Shown: positions 16,403-25,892 of the stretch, one piece after another
Layout: every line of letters begins with the position of its first letter
How positions within the stretch are numbered: position 1 is the first letter of the stretch
From: Pseudomonas putida
GTDB lineage: Bacteria > Pseudomonadota > Gammaproteobacteria > Pseudomonadales > Pseudomonadaceae
Reading direction: 5' to 3'
Length of the DNA: 64,000 bases
Assembly: GCF_030159595.1 (NCBI RefSeq)
Contig: NZ_BSKJ01000008.1
Location: forward strand, 124,001-188,000
Program-made: the position numbers and the translations under genes
Notes under the pieces: generated by a model
What the model was told of the DNA's origin: nothing
Database searches by the model: none
The model's input: the letters and a program-made list of their open reading frames with translations, nothing else

Positions 16403-18633
16403 CGCTTGAACAGCCCCTTGAGCGCGTCTTTCACTTCCGGGCTCACTTTGTCTCCAAGTTTTTCTTCGATTTTTTCATCCACCTTGTCTTTCAGGCGGTT
16501 GCCGGCCAGCTTGGCGGCAACCTTGCCCATGCCGGCCTGATCCAGGCGGCAGGCCTTGGCGCCGAGTTCCAGCGGGCCACGGCAACGCAGGGGTACTTCA
16601 ACGCCGGCATAGCGTTCGTTGACCTGGCAGGCCGGGTCCGGCATGGCGCGTTGGTCGCCTTCGACGATCACGCCGATGTTGTAGTCCATGCCCAGCACGC
16701 GCAGGTCGAGGTCGCCGTTACCGTTCACGGTCAGGCCCGGGATGCGCGCCTTGAGGTCCGGGTTGCTGGCAACGCCATTGCGCACCACCAGGCTGCCGCG
16801 CAGTTCCTGGAACGGGGTGTCCTTGCCGCGTGGCTCGCCGCTCAGGGTTTTGCGGTTGAGCGTGGCGATGGCCTGGCACAGCTGCTGTTCGAGGTTGGCA
16901 TTGACCAGCACGCCGTCGTTGATGGTGAAGTTGGCGTTGCCATTGAGGGTGTCGACCAGAGCCTTCTGGCTGTTGCCGGTGGCGGTCAGGTCGCTGGTCA
17001 GGGTCAGCAGGCCCTTGACCGGTGGCGTCTGCTCCTTGCCTTCGGTCTTGATGAAGTGCTCTACCGGCACTCGCTGGATATTGGTGTTCACGCCCAGTTG
17101 TGGCACCGCAGGGCGCACGTCGACTGTGCCCTTGGCCTCAAAGGTGCCGTTGTACAGCTCGCCGCGCAGGGTTTGCAGGGTCAGCAGGCCGCCTTGGCCG
17201 ATGGCTTTGAGCTGAGCGTCCTCGATCGGCAGCTTGTCCAGGGTCAGCGAGCCAAAGGCCAGGTCGGCTTGCAGGTCGAGGGCACGCAGGCGGTCGACCG
17301 GCAGCAGCTTGTCGTCACTCCAGGCCACTTGTGTCGGGGCATTAGGCAGCGGCGTAGTACCGGCACCGGCCACGGCGCTGGCTTCCTGTTGCTTGACCTC
17401 GGCCTGGCGTGCCGCAGTGGCACCCTTGGCCTCCTCGCTCTTGGCTGGCAAGTAGCGGTCGGCGTCAAAGGTATCGCCCTTGAGCTGCAGGCGCAGGGCC
17501 TGCTTGGCGAAGTCTTCCACGGCCACGCGACCGCTGAAGGTGCTGTCATCCAGTTTTACCGCCAAGTCTTCCAGGGCCAGGCTGTTCGGCGTGCCCTGCA
17601 GGCGGGTGACCAGTTCCAGCTTGGTGAAGGCTGCCGGGTCGTTGGTGGCCGGCAGCGGGCGGCCGATGCTGTCGAGGAAGGTGCGCAGGTTGAACTGGGC
17701 GATGGACAGGCCGCCGCTCAGTTGTGGCGCCTTGTCCAGGTCGCGCAAGTTCAGCTCGCCCAGGGCGCGCAGCTGGTTGGCCGAGACTTTCAGGCCGTTC
17801 CAGGAGGCGACATTGGCAGCCATATCCAGCAGCAACTGGCCTTGTGCAGCGAAGGTCACGGATTTGCCGCCGGTCGGCTCACCCGAGGTTTCGCCCGACA
17901 GGCGCATGTCTTCGAAGTTGTAGCGTTTGAGCTTGCGGTCGAAGCGCAGTTCACCGGCCAGCTCGGTACGGGCCTTGATGTTCGGCTCGCTGGCGCTGAT
18001 GAAGGCGCTGGCCTTGAGCGGAATATTAGCGCCTTCGTGGACTGGACCGGTGCTCAGCTGGATGCTCTCGGCGCTGTAGCTTTGGCCGGTCTTGGCATCG
18101 GTGTACTGCACGCTGGCGTTGTTCACGGTCAGGCTGTCGATGTCCAGCTTGACGGCACGATCGTTGCCCTCTGCAGGTGCCGGCTTCTGCTCGGCGGGTG
18201 CACCGGCTGGGGTGCCGTTTTGCGCGGGCAGCGGCTTGCCGATGTCTTCCCAGTTGCCATGACCGTGTTCGTCACGGGCCAGCGTAAGGTTCAGGCCTTC
18301 AACGCGCACGTCGCTCATCTGCACTTCACGGCGCAGTAGGGGCAGCACACGTACAGACAGGCCGAGCATCTGCAGGTCGGCGAACGGCTCCTTGGGCTTG
18401 GCCAGGGTAGCGATGCTCGCTTCGTGAAGCTCCAGGCCCAGCCACGGGAACAGGCTCCAGCCGATATCTCCGTTGAGGGTCAGCTCGACGTGAGCCTTGT
18501 CGCGTGCCAGCTGGCGAATCTCGTCTTTGTAGTCGTTGGGATCAAAGAGGTGGGTCAGGGCGAAGCCCAGCGCCACGATGATCAGCAGCAACCCGAGAAG
18601 CCCCAGTCCCAGGATTTTGCCGAACGCTTTCAT
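16399..18633 (-). CDS. asmA: AsmA family inner-membrane-anchored protein
   Basis: 744 residues. An N-terminal membrane helix at about 8-27 is followed by the conserved DPNDYKDEIRQLA segment and a long periplasmic region rich in beta strands. The C-terminal AsmA domain (NANFTINDGVLVN... at about 575-680) ends in a basic amphipathic tail. The family is related to the bridge-like lipid transfer proteins and affects outer-membrane assembly. First gene of asmA-mutY-yggX, with AAGGA before its ATG. Confidence 0.9.
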   Translation of the reverse strand: MKAFGKILGLGLLGLLLIIVALGFALTHLFDPNDYKDEIRQLARDKAHVELTLNGDIGWSLFPWLGLELHEASIATLAKPKEPFADLQMLGLSVRVLPLLRREVQMSDVRVEGLNLTLARDEHGHGNWEDIGKPLPAQNGTPAGAPAEQKPAPAEGNDRAVKLDIDSLTVNNASVQYTDAKTGQSYSAESIQLSTGPVHEGANIPLKASAFISASEPNIKARTELAGELRFDRKLKRYNFEDMRLSGETSGEPTGGKSVTFAAQGQLLLDMAANVASWNGLKVSANQLRALGELNLRDLDKAPQLSGGLSIAQFNLRTFLDSIGRPLPATNDPAAFTKLELVTRLQGTPNSLALEDLAVKLDDSTFSGRVAVEDFAKQALRLQLKGDTFDADRYLPAKSEEAKGATAARQAEVKQQEASAVAGAGTTPLPNAPTQVAWSDDKLLPVDRLRALDLQADLAFGSLTLDKLPIEDAQLKAIGQGGLLTLQTLRGELYNGTFEAKGTVDVRPAVPQLGVNTNIQRVPVEHFIKTEGKEQTPPVKGLLTLTSDLTATGNSQKALVDTLNGNANFTINDGVLVNANLEQQLCQAIATLNRKTLSGEPRGKDTPFQELRGSLVVRNGVASNPDLKARIPGLTVNGNGDLDLRVLGMDYNIGVIVEGDQRAMPDPACQVNERYAGVEVPLRCRGPLELGAKACRLDQAGMGKVAAKLAGNRLKDKVDEKIEEKLGDKVSPEVKDALKGLFKR

Positions 18634-18880
18634 GGGCGAGTCCTTGTAGTCCGTTAGTGAAATTCAGGCGGCAGAGTATAACGCCGCAGTGGTTGTCCCT
18701 GCGTATTCGACCAGAGATACAGGGCATTTCTTACGCTTGCAGCAGATGGTACGGCTTTCGACAGGCAAACATGACCGTTTCAGCCAGGCAAAAATGAACG
18801 ATATCAGATTGCGTTCACGCTACTTGATGCTGCTACCCTTGCGCCGCTTTGCGAGCCCCCCTATAAAAAGGATCAGATCC

Positions 18881-20542
18881 ATGACCAGTACCGTCGCGAC
18901 CGGCTCTGCGGCCAGTGCGCCTGGCTTCCTGTCGAAGGAACGCATCATCGCCCGCCCGGGCTTCAATCGCTGGCTGGTCCCGCCAGCCGCCCTGGCCATT
19001 CACCTGTGCATCGGCATGGCCTATGGCTTTTCGGTATTCTGGTTGCCCCTTTCTCAAGCTCTCGGCATCACCGCGCCTGTCGCTTGCGCGGCGGACATGG
19101 GCTTCATGGCCCGTATGTTCAGTGCCGAATGCGACTGGCCAATCTCGATGCTGAGCTGGGTCTATACCCTGTTCTTTGTTTTCCTGGGTTGCTCGGCGGC
19201 CGTGCTGGGTGGCTGGCTTGAGCATGCCGGCCCGCGCAAGGCCGGCTTGGTCTCGGCGCTGTGCTGGTGCGGCGGCATGCTGATCTCGGCCATTGGCGTG
19301 AAAACCCACCAGCTGTGGCTGATGTGGCTGGGCTCCGGTGTGATCGGCGGTATCGGCCTGGGCCTGGGCTATATCTCGCCCGTGTCGACCCTGATCAAAT
19401 GGTTCCCTGACAAACGTGGCATGGCCACCGGCATGGCGATCATGGGCTTCGGCGGCGGCGCCATGGTGGGTGCGCCACTGGCCACTGCGCTGATGGGGCA
19501 CTTTGGCAATGAGCACGAAGTGGGCGTATGGCAAAGCTTCGTCGCCATGGCGGCGATCTACTTTGTATTCATGACCGCTGGCGCCCTGGCTTACCGCGTG
19601 CCGCCAACTGGCTGGAAGCCCGAAGGCTGGGTCGCACCGGCCAAGAAAGCCGGCAATGCCATGGTCACCGACCGCCATGTGCACGTCAGTGTGGCCTGGA
19701 AAACCCCGCAATTCGCCTTGATCTGGCTGGTGCTGTGCCTGAACGTGTCGGCGGGCATCGGCATTCTCGGCATGGCATCGCCACTGCTGCAGGAAGTGTT
19801 CGCGGGCAAATTGCTGGGCAACGAGCTGACCTTCAGTGAGCTGAATGCGGCTCAGCTGGCACAGATTGCCGCGATCGCCGCCGGCTTCACCGGCCTGTTG
19901 AGCCTGTTCAACATCGGCGGGCGGTTCTTCTGGGCGTCGTTCTCCGACTACATCGGCCGCAAGAACACCTACTTCGCTTTCTTCGCCTTGGGCGTGGGCT
20001 TGTACAGCCTGGTGCCGAACATGGGGCACCTGGGTAACGTGGCGCTGTTCGTGGCCGCGTTCTGCATCATCCTTTCGATGTATGGCGGTGGTTTTGCGAC
20101 CGTGCCGGCGTACCTGGCTGACTTGTTCGGCACGCAGATGGTCGGTGCTATTCATGGTCGTCTGCTGACTGCCTGGGCGGCGGCGGGGGTGCTGGGGCCG
20201 GTGTTGATCACTTACCTGCGCGAGTCTCAGTTGGCGGCGGGGGTGGAGCGGGCAGCGGCTTACGACATGACCTTGTACATCCTCGCGGGCCTGCTGGTGC
20301 TGGGCTTTGTCTGCAACATGCTGGTACGCCCGGTGGCCGACAAGCACTTCATGAGCGATGCCGAACTGGCGGCCGAGCGGGCGTTGAGCCATGACAAGGG
20401 CGCCGACAGCGCGCGGTCGTTGGAGTGGAAGGCAGCGCCGGGGAGCCTGCCGCTGGTGCTGCTGGCCTGGGCGGTGGTGGTTGTGCCGCTGGCCTGGGGC
20501 GTGTGGATTACCCTGCAGAAGACGGCGGTACTGTTCCATTGA
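18881..20542 (+). CDS. OFA-family MFS transporter
   Basis: 553 residues with 12 predicted membrane helices. The start at 18881 has AAAAGGA upstream; an earlier frame extension lacks a site and runs over the divergent promoter. The N-terminus (FNRWLVPPAALAIHLCIGMAYGFSVF) and the MFS loops (GGWLEHAGPRKAG, NIGGRFFWASFSDYIGRKNTY) place it with the oxalate/formate antiporter group. The substrate is unknown. It is divergent from asmA and monocistronic, ending at a hairpin. Confidence 0.85.
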   Translation: MTSTVATGSAASAPGFLSKERIIARPGFNRWLVPPAALAIHLCIGMAYGFSVFWLPLSQALGITAPVACAADMGFMARMFSAECDWPISMLSWVYTLFFVFLGCSAAVLGGWLEHAGPRKAGLVSALCWCGGMLISAIGVKTHQLWLMWLGSGVIGGIGLGLGYISPVSTLIKWFPDKRGMATGMAIMGFGGGAMVGAPLATALMGHFGNEHEVGVWQSFVAMAAIYFVFMTAGALAYRVPPTGWKPEGWVAPAKKAGNAMVTDRHVHVSVAWKTPQFALIWLVLCLNVSAGIGILGMASPLLQEVFAGKLLGNELTFSELNAAQLAQIAAIAAGFTGLLSLFNIGGRFFWASFSDYIGRKNTYFAFFALGVGLYSLVPNMGHLGNVALFVAAFCIILSMYGGGFATVPAYLADLFGTQMVGAIHGRLLTAWAAAGVLGPVLITYLRESQLAAGVERAAAYDMTLYILAGLLVLGFVCNMLVRPVADKHFMSDAELAAERALSHDKGADSARSLEWKAAPGSLPLVLLAWAVVVVPLAWGVWITLQKTAVLFH

Positions 20543-20552
20543 TGTTAGGGCG

Positions 20553-20571
20553 GGGGCTGCAATGCAGCCCC
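20553..20571 (+). terminator. Hairpin after the MFS gene
   Basis: Perfect GGGGCTGC-AAT-GCAGCCCC stem 10 bases past the stop. It lacks a clear U-run, so strength is uncertain. Confidence 0.65.
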
Positions 20572-20645
20572 AATCACCCGGTTGTATAGACCTGTAGCGG
20601 CATCCAGCCCGCGTAATTCCTCGCTTTGCCATATGTCATCCGCGT

Positions 20646-20674
20646 TTCAAGCTGGCGCGTTCTGGGCCTATAAT
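20646..20674 (+). promoter_or_regulatory. Candidate sigma-70 promoter of the his operon
   Basis: A perfect TATAAT at 20669-20674 with a weak -35 (TTCAAG, 17-base spacer) lies 38 bases before the hisB start. No His-rich leader peptide is visible between them. Confidence 0.5.
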
Positions 20675-20711
20675 GGAGCCCTTTTCGCCCAATGATTTTG
20701 CGGAGCTGGTG

Positions 20712-21305
20712 ATGGTCGAACGTAAGGCTTCCGTCGAGCGCAATACCCTGGAAACCCAGGTCAAGTGCTCGATCAACCTCGATGGCAGTGGCAAGGCCCG
20801 ATTCGATATCGGTGTGCCTTTCCTTGAACACATGCTGGACCAGATCGCTCGCCATGGGCTGATCGATCTGGATATCGAGTGCAAGGGTGACACGCATATC
20901 GACGATCACCATACCGTCGAAGACGTCGGTATCACCCTGGGTATGGCATTTGCCCAGGCTATCGGTGACAAGAAAGGCATCTTCCGCTACGGCCACGCTT
21001 ATGTGCCGTTGGACGAAGCACTGTCGCGCGTGGTCATCGACTTCTCCGGCCGCCCAGGCCTGCAGATGCATGTGCCGTACACCCGTGCCAGCGTCGGTGG
21101 CTTCGATGTCGACCTGTTCCAGGAGTTTTTCCAGGGCTTCGTCAACCACGCCCTGGTCACCCTGCACATCGACAACCTGCGTGGCCACAACACCCACCAC
21201 CAGATCGAAACCGTGTTCAAGGCATTCGGCCGCGCCTTGCGCATGGCTGTGACCCTCGATGAGCGCATGGCCGGGCAGATGCCGTCCACCAAAGGGTGCC
21301 TGTAA
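20712..21305 (+). CDS. hisB: Imidazoleglycerol-phosphate dehydratase HisB
   Basis: 197 residues, the monofunctional form. The start at 20712 has GGAG 8 bases upstream. Metal-binding histidine motifs are present: FLEHMLDQIARHG, DDHHTVEDVGI, and near the end LRGHNTHHQIE. It catalyses the sixth step of histidine synthesis. Its TAA is directly followed by the ATG of hisH. Confidence 0.96.
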   Translation: MVERKASVERNTLETQVKCSINLDGSGKARFDIGVPFLEHMLDQIARHGLIDLDIECKGDTHIDDHHTVEDVGITLGMAFAQAIGDKKGIFRYGHAYVPLDEALSRVVIDFSGRPGLQMHVPYTRASVGGFDVDLFQEFFQGFVNHALVTLHIDNLRGHNTHHQIETVFKAFGRALRMAVTLDERMAGQMPSTKGCL

Positions 21306-21944
21306 ATGCAGACGGTAGCTGTAATCGACTATGGCATGGGCAACCTGCACTCGGTGGCCAAGGCGCTTGAGCACGTTGGCGCTGGCAAGGTGCTGGTCAC
21401 CAGCGACGCTGCGGTCATTCGTGAAGCTGACCGTGTGGTGTTCCCTGGCGTAGGTGCGATTCGCGACTGCATGGCCGAAATCCGCCGCTTGGGCTTCGAC
21501 AGCCTGGTGCGCGAAGTGAGTCAGGACCGGCCGTTCCTCGGCATCTGCGTTGGCATGCAGGCACTGCTGGAGCACAGCGAAGAGAACGACGGTGTCGACT
21601 GCATTGGTCTGTTCCCCGGCCAGGTGCGCTTTTTCGGCAAAGACCTGAAAGAAGACGGCGAGCACCTCAAGGTGCCGCACATGGGCTGGAACGAAGTGGG
21701 CCAGACCATCGACCACCCGCTGTGGCACGACATCCCCGACCGTGCGCGTTTCTACTTCGTGCACAGCTACTACATCAATGCCGGCAAGCCGGGCCAGGTA
21801 GTCGGCCGCGGCCATTACGGTGTCGATTTCGCCGCTGCGCTGGCTGATGGCTCGCGCTTTGCCGTGCAGTTCCACCCGGAGAAGAGCCATACCCATGGCC
21901 TGCAGCTGCTGCAGAACTTCGTCGCCTGGGATGGGCGCTGGTAA
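21306..21944 (+). CDS. hisH: Imidazole glycerol phosphate synthase glutaminase subunit HisH
   Basis: 212 residues, class I glutamine amidotransferase. Nucleophile Cys in FLGICVGMQ at about 81-84, with the His and Glu in QFHPEKSH near 190. It supplies ammonia to HisF. It starts immediately after the hisB stop and ends immediately before the next gene, so all three are coupled. Confidence 0.96.
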   Translation: MQTVAVIDYGMGNLHSVAKALEHVGAGKVLVTSDAAVIREADRVVFPGVGAIRDCMAEIRRLGFDSLVREVSQDRPFLGICVGMQALLEHSEENDGVDCIGLFPGQVRFFGKDLKEDGEHLKVPHMGWNEVGQTIDHPLWHDIPDRARFYFVHSYYINAGKPGQVVGRGHYGVDFAAALADGSRFAVQFHPEKSHTHGLQLLQNFVAWDGRW

Positions 21945-22205
21945 ATGAGCAGATCGAAGACCAAGGCCCCGGTCATTACCCTGGCCCCCGAGCAGGAGCG
22001 CGACGCGCTCGACACGCTCAAGCGCTTTCTCGAAGACCGTTTCGAGCTGCAGTTGGGGTCGTTCGAGGTGGCCGAGGTCCTTGATCTCTTCAGCAAAGAA
22101 ATTGCACCCCATTACTACAACAGGGCGATTGCCGATGTTCAGCTGCACCTCAAGGAGCGGTTCGAGAGCATCGAAAGCGATCTGTGGGCGCTCGAAAAGC
22201 CCTGA
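21945..22205 (+). CDS. DUF2164 family small protein in the his operon
   Basis: 86 residues starting directly after the hisH stop (TAAATG). Helical, with the conserved-looking LKRFLEDRFELQLGSFEVAEVLDLFSKEIAPHYYNRAIADV segment. No signal or membrane helix. Function unknown; inserted between hisH and hisA in Pseudomonas, so it is at least co-expressed with histidine synthesis. Confidence 0.85.
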   Translation: MSRSKTKAPVITLAPEQERDALDTLKRFLEDRFELQLGSFEVAEVLDLFSKEIAPHYYNRAIADVQLHLKERFESIESDLWALEKP

Positions 22206-22232
22206 AACCCTAAGAACAGACAGGTTCCCAAG

Positions 22233-22970
22233 ATGCTGATTATCCCCGCTATCGATCTGAAGGACGGTGCCTGCGTGCGCCTGCGCCAGGGCCGCATGGA
22301 AGACTCCACGGTATTTTCCGACGACCCGGTGAGCATGGCCGCCAAGTGGGTCGAGGGTGGTTGCCGCCGCCTGCACCTGGTCGACCTCAACGGCGCCTTC
22401 GAAGGCCAGCCGGTCAACGGTGAGGTGGTCACCGCCATCGCCAAGCGCTACCCGACCCTGCCGATCCAGATTGGCGGCGGCATCCGTTCGCTGGAAACCA
22501 TCGAGCACTACGTCAAGGCTGGTGTCAGCTACGTCATCATCGGCACCAAGGCGGTTAAAGAGCCTGAGTTCGTGGCCGAAGCGTGCAAGGCCTTCCCGGG
22601 CAAGGTCATTGTTGGCCTGGATGCCAAAGACGGCTTCGTTGCCACCGATGGCTGGGCCGAAGTCAGCGCGGTACAGGTTATCGACCTGGCCAAGCGCTTC
22701 GAGGCGGATGGCGTGTCGTCGATCGTCTACACCGACATCGCCAAGGACGGGATGATGCAGGGCTGCAACGTGCCGTTCACCAAGGCCCTGGCTGAAGCCA
22801 CCCGTATTCCGGTGATCGCCTCGGGCGGCATCCACAACCTGGGCGACATCAAGGCCCTGCTGGACGCCAAGGCCCCCGGCATCATCGGCGCCATCACCGG
22901 CCGTGCCATCTACGAAGGCACCCTCGATGTCGCCGAGGCCCAGGCCTTCTGCGACAACTACCAAGGCTGA
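22233..22970 (+). CDS. hisA: Phosphoribosylformimino-5-aminoimidazole carboxamide ribotide isomerase HisA
   Basis: 245 residues, TIM barrel. Catalytic Asp8 in IPAIDLKDG, a second Asp in VYTDIAKDGM, and phosphate-binding glycines in IGGGIRS and ASGGI. It performs the ring-opening isomerisation before HisHF. It follows DUF2164 by 27 bases. Confidence 0.97.
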   Translation: MLIIPAIDLKDGACVRLRQGRMEDSTVFSDDPVSMAAKWVEGGCRRLHLVDLNGAFEGQPVNGEVVTAIAKRYPTLPIQIGGGIRSLETIEHYVKAGVSYVIIGTKAVKEPEFVAEACKAFPGKVIVGLDAKDGFVATDGWAEVSAVQVIDLAKRFEADGVSSIVYTDIAKDGMMQGCNVPFTKALAEATRIPVIASGGIHNLGDIKALLDAKAPGIIGAITGRAIYEGTLDVAEAQAFCDNYQG

Positions 22971-22980
22971 GGACTGAACC

Positions 22981-23751
22981 ATGGCACTGGCCAAGCGCAT
23001 CATCCCTTGCCTGGACGTGGACAACGGCCGGGTGGTCAAGGGCGTCAAGTTCGAGAACATCCGTGATGCCGGCGACCCGGTGGAAATCGCCCGTCGCTAC
23101 GACGAGCAGGGTGCTGACGAAATCACCTTCCTCGACATCACCGCCAGCGTCGATGGCCGCGACACCACCTTGCATACCGTCGAGCGCATGGCCAGCCAGG
23201 TGTTCATCCCGCTGACCGTGGGCGGTGGCGTGCGTACCGTGCAGGACATTCGCAACCTGCTCAATGCCGGTGCCGATAAGGTGTCGATCAACACGGCGGC
23301 GGTGTTCAACCCGGAGTTCGTGGGCGAGGCGGCGGACCGTTTCGGTTCGCAGTGCATCGTTGTGGCTATCGATGCCAAGAAGGTGTCCGGGCCGGGTGAA
23401 GAACCGCGCTGGGAAATCTTCACCCACGGCGGGCGCAAGCCGACCGGGCTGGATGCAGTCGAGTGGGCGAAGAAGATGGAAGGCCTGGGTGCTGGCGAGA
23501 TCCTGCTGACCAGCATGGACCAGGACGGCATGAAAAACGGCTTTGACCTGGGCGTTACCCGCGCCATCAGTGATGCGCTGGGTATTCCGGTGATTGCCTC
23601 GGGTGGCGTGGGTAACCTGCAGCACCTGGCCGACGGCATTCTGGAAGGGCATGCCAGCGCGGTGCTGGCGGCCAGTATCTTCCACTTTGGTGAGTACACG
23701 GTGCCTGAGGCCAAGGCCTACATGGCTTCCCGGGGCATCGTCGTTCGCTGA
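22981..23751 (+). CDS. hisF: Imidazole glycerol phosphate synthase cyclase subunit HisF
   Basis: 256 residues, TIM barrel. Catalytic Asp11 in IPCLDVDNGRVVKG and Asp near 130 in VVAIDAK; phosphate sites GGGVRT and ASGGVGN. It partners HisH. The gene is 10 bases after hisA and is the last of the operon, followed by a hairpin. Confidence 0.97.
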   Translation: MALAKRIIPCLDVDNGRVVKGVKFENIRDAGDPVEIARRYDEQGADEITFLDITASVDGRDTTLHTVERMASQVFIPLTVGGGVRTVQDIRNLLNAGADKVSINTAAVFNPEFVGEAADRFGSQCIVVAIDAKKVSGPGEEPRWEIFTHGGRKPTGLDAVEWAKKMEGLGAGEILLTSMDQDGMKNGFDLGVTRAISDALGIPVIASGGVGNLQHLADGILEGHASAVLAASIFHFGEYTVPEAKAYMASRGIVVR

Positions 23752-23759
23752 ACCATTGA

Positions 23760-23785
23760 TTGGGGCCGCAAAGCGGCCCCAATTG
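23760..23785. terminator. Convergent terminator between hisF and cbcV
   Basis: GGGGCCGC-AAA-GCGGCCCC stem flanked by TT/AATTG. The only terminator-like structure between the two converging genes. Confidence 0.8.
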
Positions 23786-23787
23786 CT

Positions 23788-24966
23788 TCAACCGTGATTC
23801 TTGCCGAGCAGCGCGTGATAAAGCTCGGTATCCCCAAGAATCCCCACCACCCGGTCGTTATCCTGCAACACCAGCTTGTTGCCCGTCTGATAACGAATCT
23901 GCAGCGCCTCGCGCATGCCGATGTCGGCGTGCACCACGGTCGGCCTGCGTTCCAGCAGCTCCACATCCTGCCCCGGTGCCCAGTTCTGCATGTCCAGCCC
24001 GTTCTGGCCCTGGCGCGCACGCTTGAGCGCGCCTCCTTCGCCCAGGTCCAGCCACGAGTCGATACCCGGGTCCAGACACACCGAGCCATTGACCCGCTTG
24101 CAGTTGTCCAGGCTGCGCATCAGGCTGCGGCCGCACAGCACGTTCAGCGGGTTGGTGTGGGCAACGAAGGTACGCACATACTCGTCGGCCGGGTTGAGCA
24201 CGATCTCTTCCGGCTTGCTGTACTGGATGATCCGCCCATCCTTCATGATCGCAATGCGGGTGCCCAACTTCAGCGCTTCGTCCAGGTCGTGGCTGACGAA
24301 CACGATGGTCTTGCTCAGCTTGGCTTGCAGGCCCAGCAGTTCGTCCTGCAAGCCCTGGCGGATCAGTGGGTCGAGGGCCGAGAACGGTTCGTCCATCAGC
24401 AGGATGTCGGCATCCATCGCCAGCGCCCGGGCCAGGCCCACACGCTGTTGCATGCCACCAGACAGCTCGTCCGGCTTCTTGTTACGCCACTGGGTCAGGC
24501 CCACCAGCTCAAGCTTCTCGTCGACCAGCTTGCGCCGCTCTTTTTCCGGACGGCCCTGCATTTCCAGGCCAAAGCTGATGTTCTCGCGCACCGTCAGCCA
24601 GGGCATCAGGGCGAATTTCTGGAACACCATGGCAATGCGCTTGGTGCGCATCATCTTCAGCTCGGCCGGGGTGCAGTGGGCAATGTCGATGTGCTTGCCT
24701 TCGTGCTCGACGAACAACTTGCCGCGGCTGACGGTGTTCAGGCCGTTGATGCAGCGCAGCAGGCTCGACTTGCCCGAACCGGACAGGCCCATCAACACGC
24801 AGATCTCGCCCTTGTTGATATCCAGGTTGGCCTTTTCGACGCCCACCACCAGGCCTGTCTGCTTGAGGATCTGCTCGCGAGTCTTGCCTTGGTCCAGCAG
24901 CGACAGCGCCTCGCGTGGCTTGTTGGAGAAGATGACGTCGACGTCTTCGAAACGAATGATGCTCAT
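23788..24966 (-). CDS. cbcV: Choline/betaine/carnitine ABC transporter ATPase CbcV-like
   Basis: 392 residues. ABC domain with Walker A GLSGSGKSS at about 59-67, signature LSGGMQQR and Walker B ILLMDEP, then a C-terminal regulatory region with a CBS-like segment ending in DNDRVVGILGDTELYHALL. This fits the QAT (ProV/OpuA) subfamily used for quaternary amines. The start overlaps the cbcW stop as ATGA. In P. aeruginosa the CbcWV core is shared by several binding proteins, including CaiX. Confidence 0.92.
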   Translation of the reverse strand: MSIIRFEDVDVIFSNKPREALSLLDQGKTREQILKQTGLVVGVEKANLDINKGEICVLMGLSGSGKSSLLRCINGLNTVSRGKLFVEHEGKHIDIAHCTPAELKMMRTKRIAMVFQKFALMPWLTVRENISFGLEMQGRPEKERRKLVDEKLELVGLTQWRNKKPDELSGGMQQRVGLARALAMDADILLMDEPFSALDPLIRQGLQDELLGLQAKLSKTIVFVSHDLDEALKLGTRIAIMKDGRIIQYSKPEEIVLNPADEYVRTFVAHTNPLNVLCGRSLMRSLDNCKRVNGSVCLDPGIDSWLDLGEGGALKRARQGQNGLDMQNWAPGQDVELLERRPTVVHADIGMREALQIRYQTGNKLVLQDNDRVVGILGDTELYHALLGKNHG

Positions 24967-25808
24967 GCCTCACCCCTTACCGGCAGTTCCGGTTGCTTGC
25001 AGATACGGTCGAGCATGATCGCCAGCAGCACGATCGCCAGGCCCGCTTCGAAGCCCAGGGAGATATCGGCGGTGTTCAGTGCGTTGACCACAGGTTTGCC
25101 CAAGCCGTCAGCGCCGACCAGGGCGGCAATGACCACCATCGACAGCGACAGCATGATGCACTGGGTGACGCCGGCGGCGATGCTTGGCATCGCGTGCGGC
25201 AGTTCGATGCGGGTGAGCAACTGGCGACGGGAGCAGCCGAAGGCCTTGCCGGCGTCCATCAGCTCTTGGGGCACGTCGCAGATGCCCAGGTAGGTCAGGC
25301 GGATAGGCGCGGCGATGGCGAACACCACCGTAGAGATCAGCCCCGGCACCACGCCCAGGCCGAACAGGGTCAGGGTGGGGATCAGGTAAACGAAGGTCGG
25401 CACCGTCTGCATCAAGTCCAGTACCGGCCGCATGGCGGTATAGAACATCGGTTTATGCGCGGCAAGGATGCCCAGCGGCACGCCGATCACCACGCACACC
25501 ACCGTGGCGAAGGTCACCTGCGCCAGGGTTTCCATGGTTTCCTGCCAGTAACCCAGGTTGAGGATCAGCAGGAACGACAGGGCAACGAACACGGTCAGCG
25601 CCCATTTGCGCTGGATCAGATGCGCGAGGGCGGCAAACAGGGCAATCAGGACGAATGGGTTGAACCAGGTCAGGGCACTGGTGACACCATGAATCATGAA
25701 TTCCAGGCCTTGGGCGATAGCATCGAAATAGTTGGCGCCGTTCTGGGTCAACCACTCGACAAATGAGGCGATGTACTGCCCCAGGGGTATTTTCTGATCG
25801 ATAAGCAT
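24963..25808 (-). CDS. cbcW: Choline/betaine/carnitine ABC permease CbcW-like
   Basis: 281 residues with about six to seven membrane helices. The permease EAA-like loop is at about 190-215 (DVPQELMDAGKAFGCSRRQLLTRIELPHAMPSI). ProW-type inner-membrane channel of the quaternary-amine importer. Middle gene of cbcX-cbcW-cbcV, coupled to cbcV. Confidence 0.92.
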   Translation of the reverse strand: MLIDQKIPLGQYIASFVEWLTQNGANYFDAIAQGLEFMIHGVTSALTWFNPFVLIALFAALAHLIQRKWALTVFVALSFLLILNLGYWQETMETLAQVTFATVVCVVIGVPLGILAAHKPMFYTAMRPVLDLMQTVPTFVYLIPTLTLFGLGVVPGLISTVVFAIAAPIRLTYLGICDVPQELMDAGKAFGCSRRQLLTRIELPHAMPSIAAGVTQCIMLSLSMVVIAALVGADGLGKPVVNALNTADISLGFEAGLAIVLLAIMLDRICKQPELPVRGEA

Positions 25809-25892
25809 GATAGCGAGCTTCCACCTGCATAGATTGAAATCAACCCGGGGCAGGCACGGTCCTGCCCCGAGGTAGCGCTATTGCGAATTTCG

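Noticed and set aside
20574..23060. An 828-codon open frame antisense to the his operon
   Set aside because: Covers four overlapping genuine his genes on the other strand and has no recognisable protein features.
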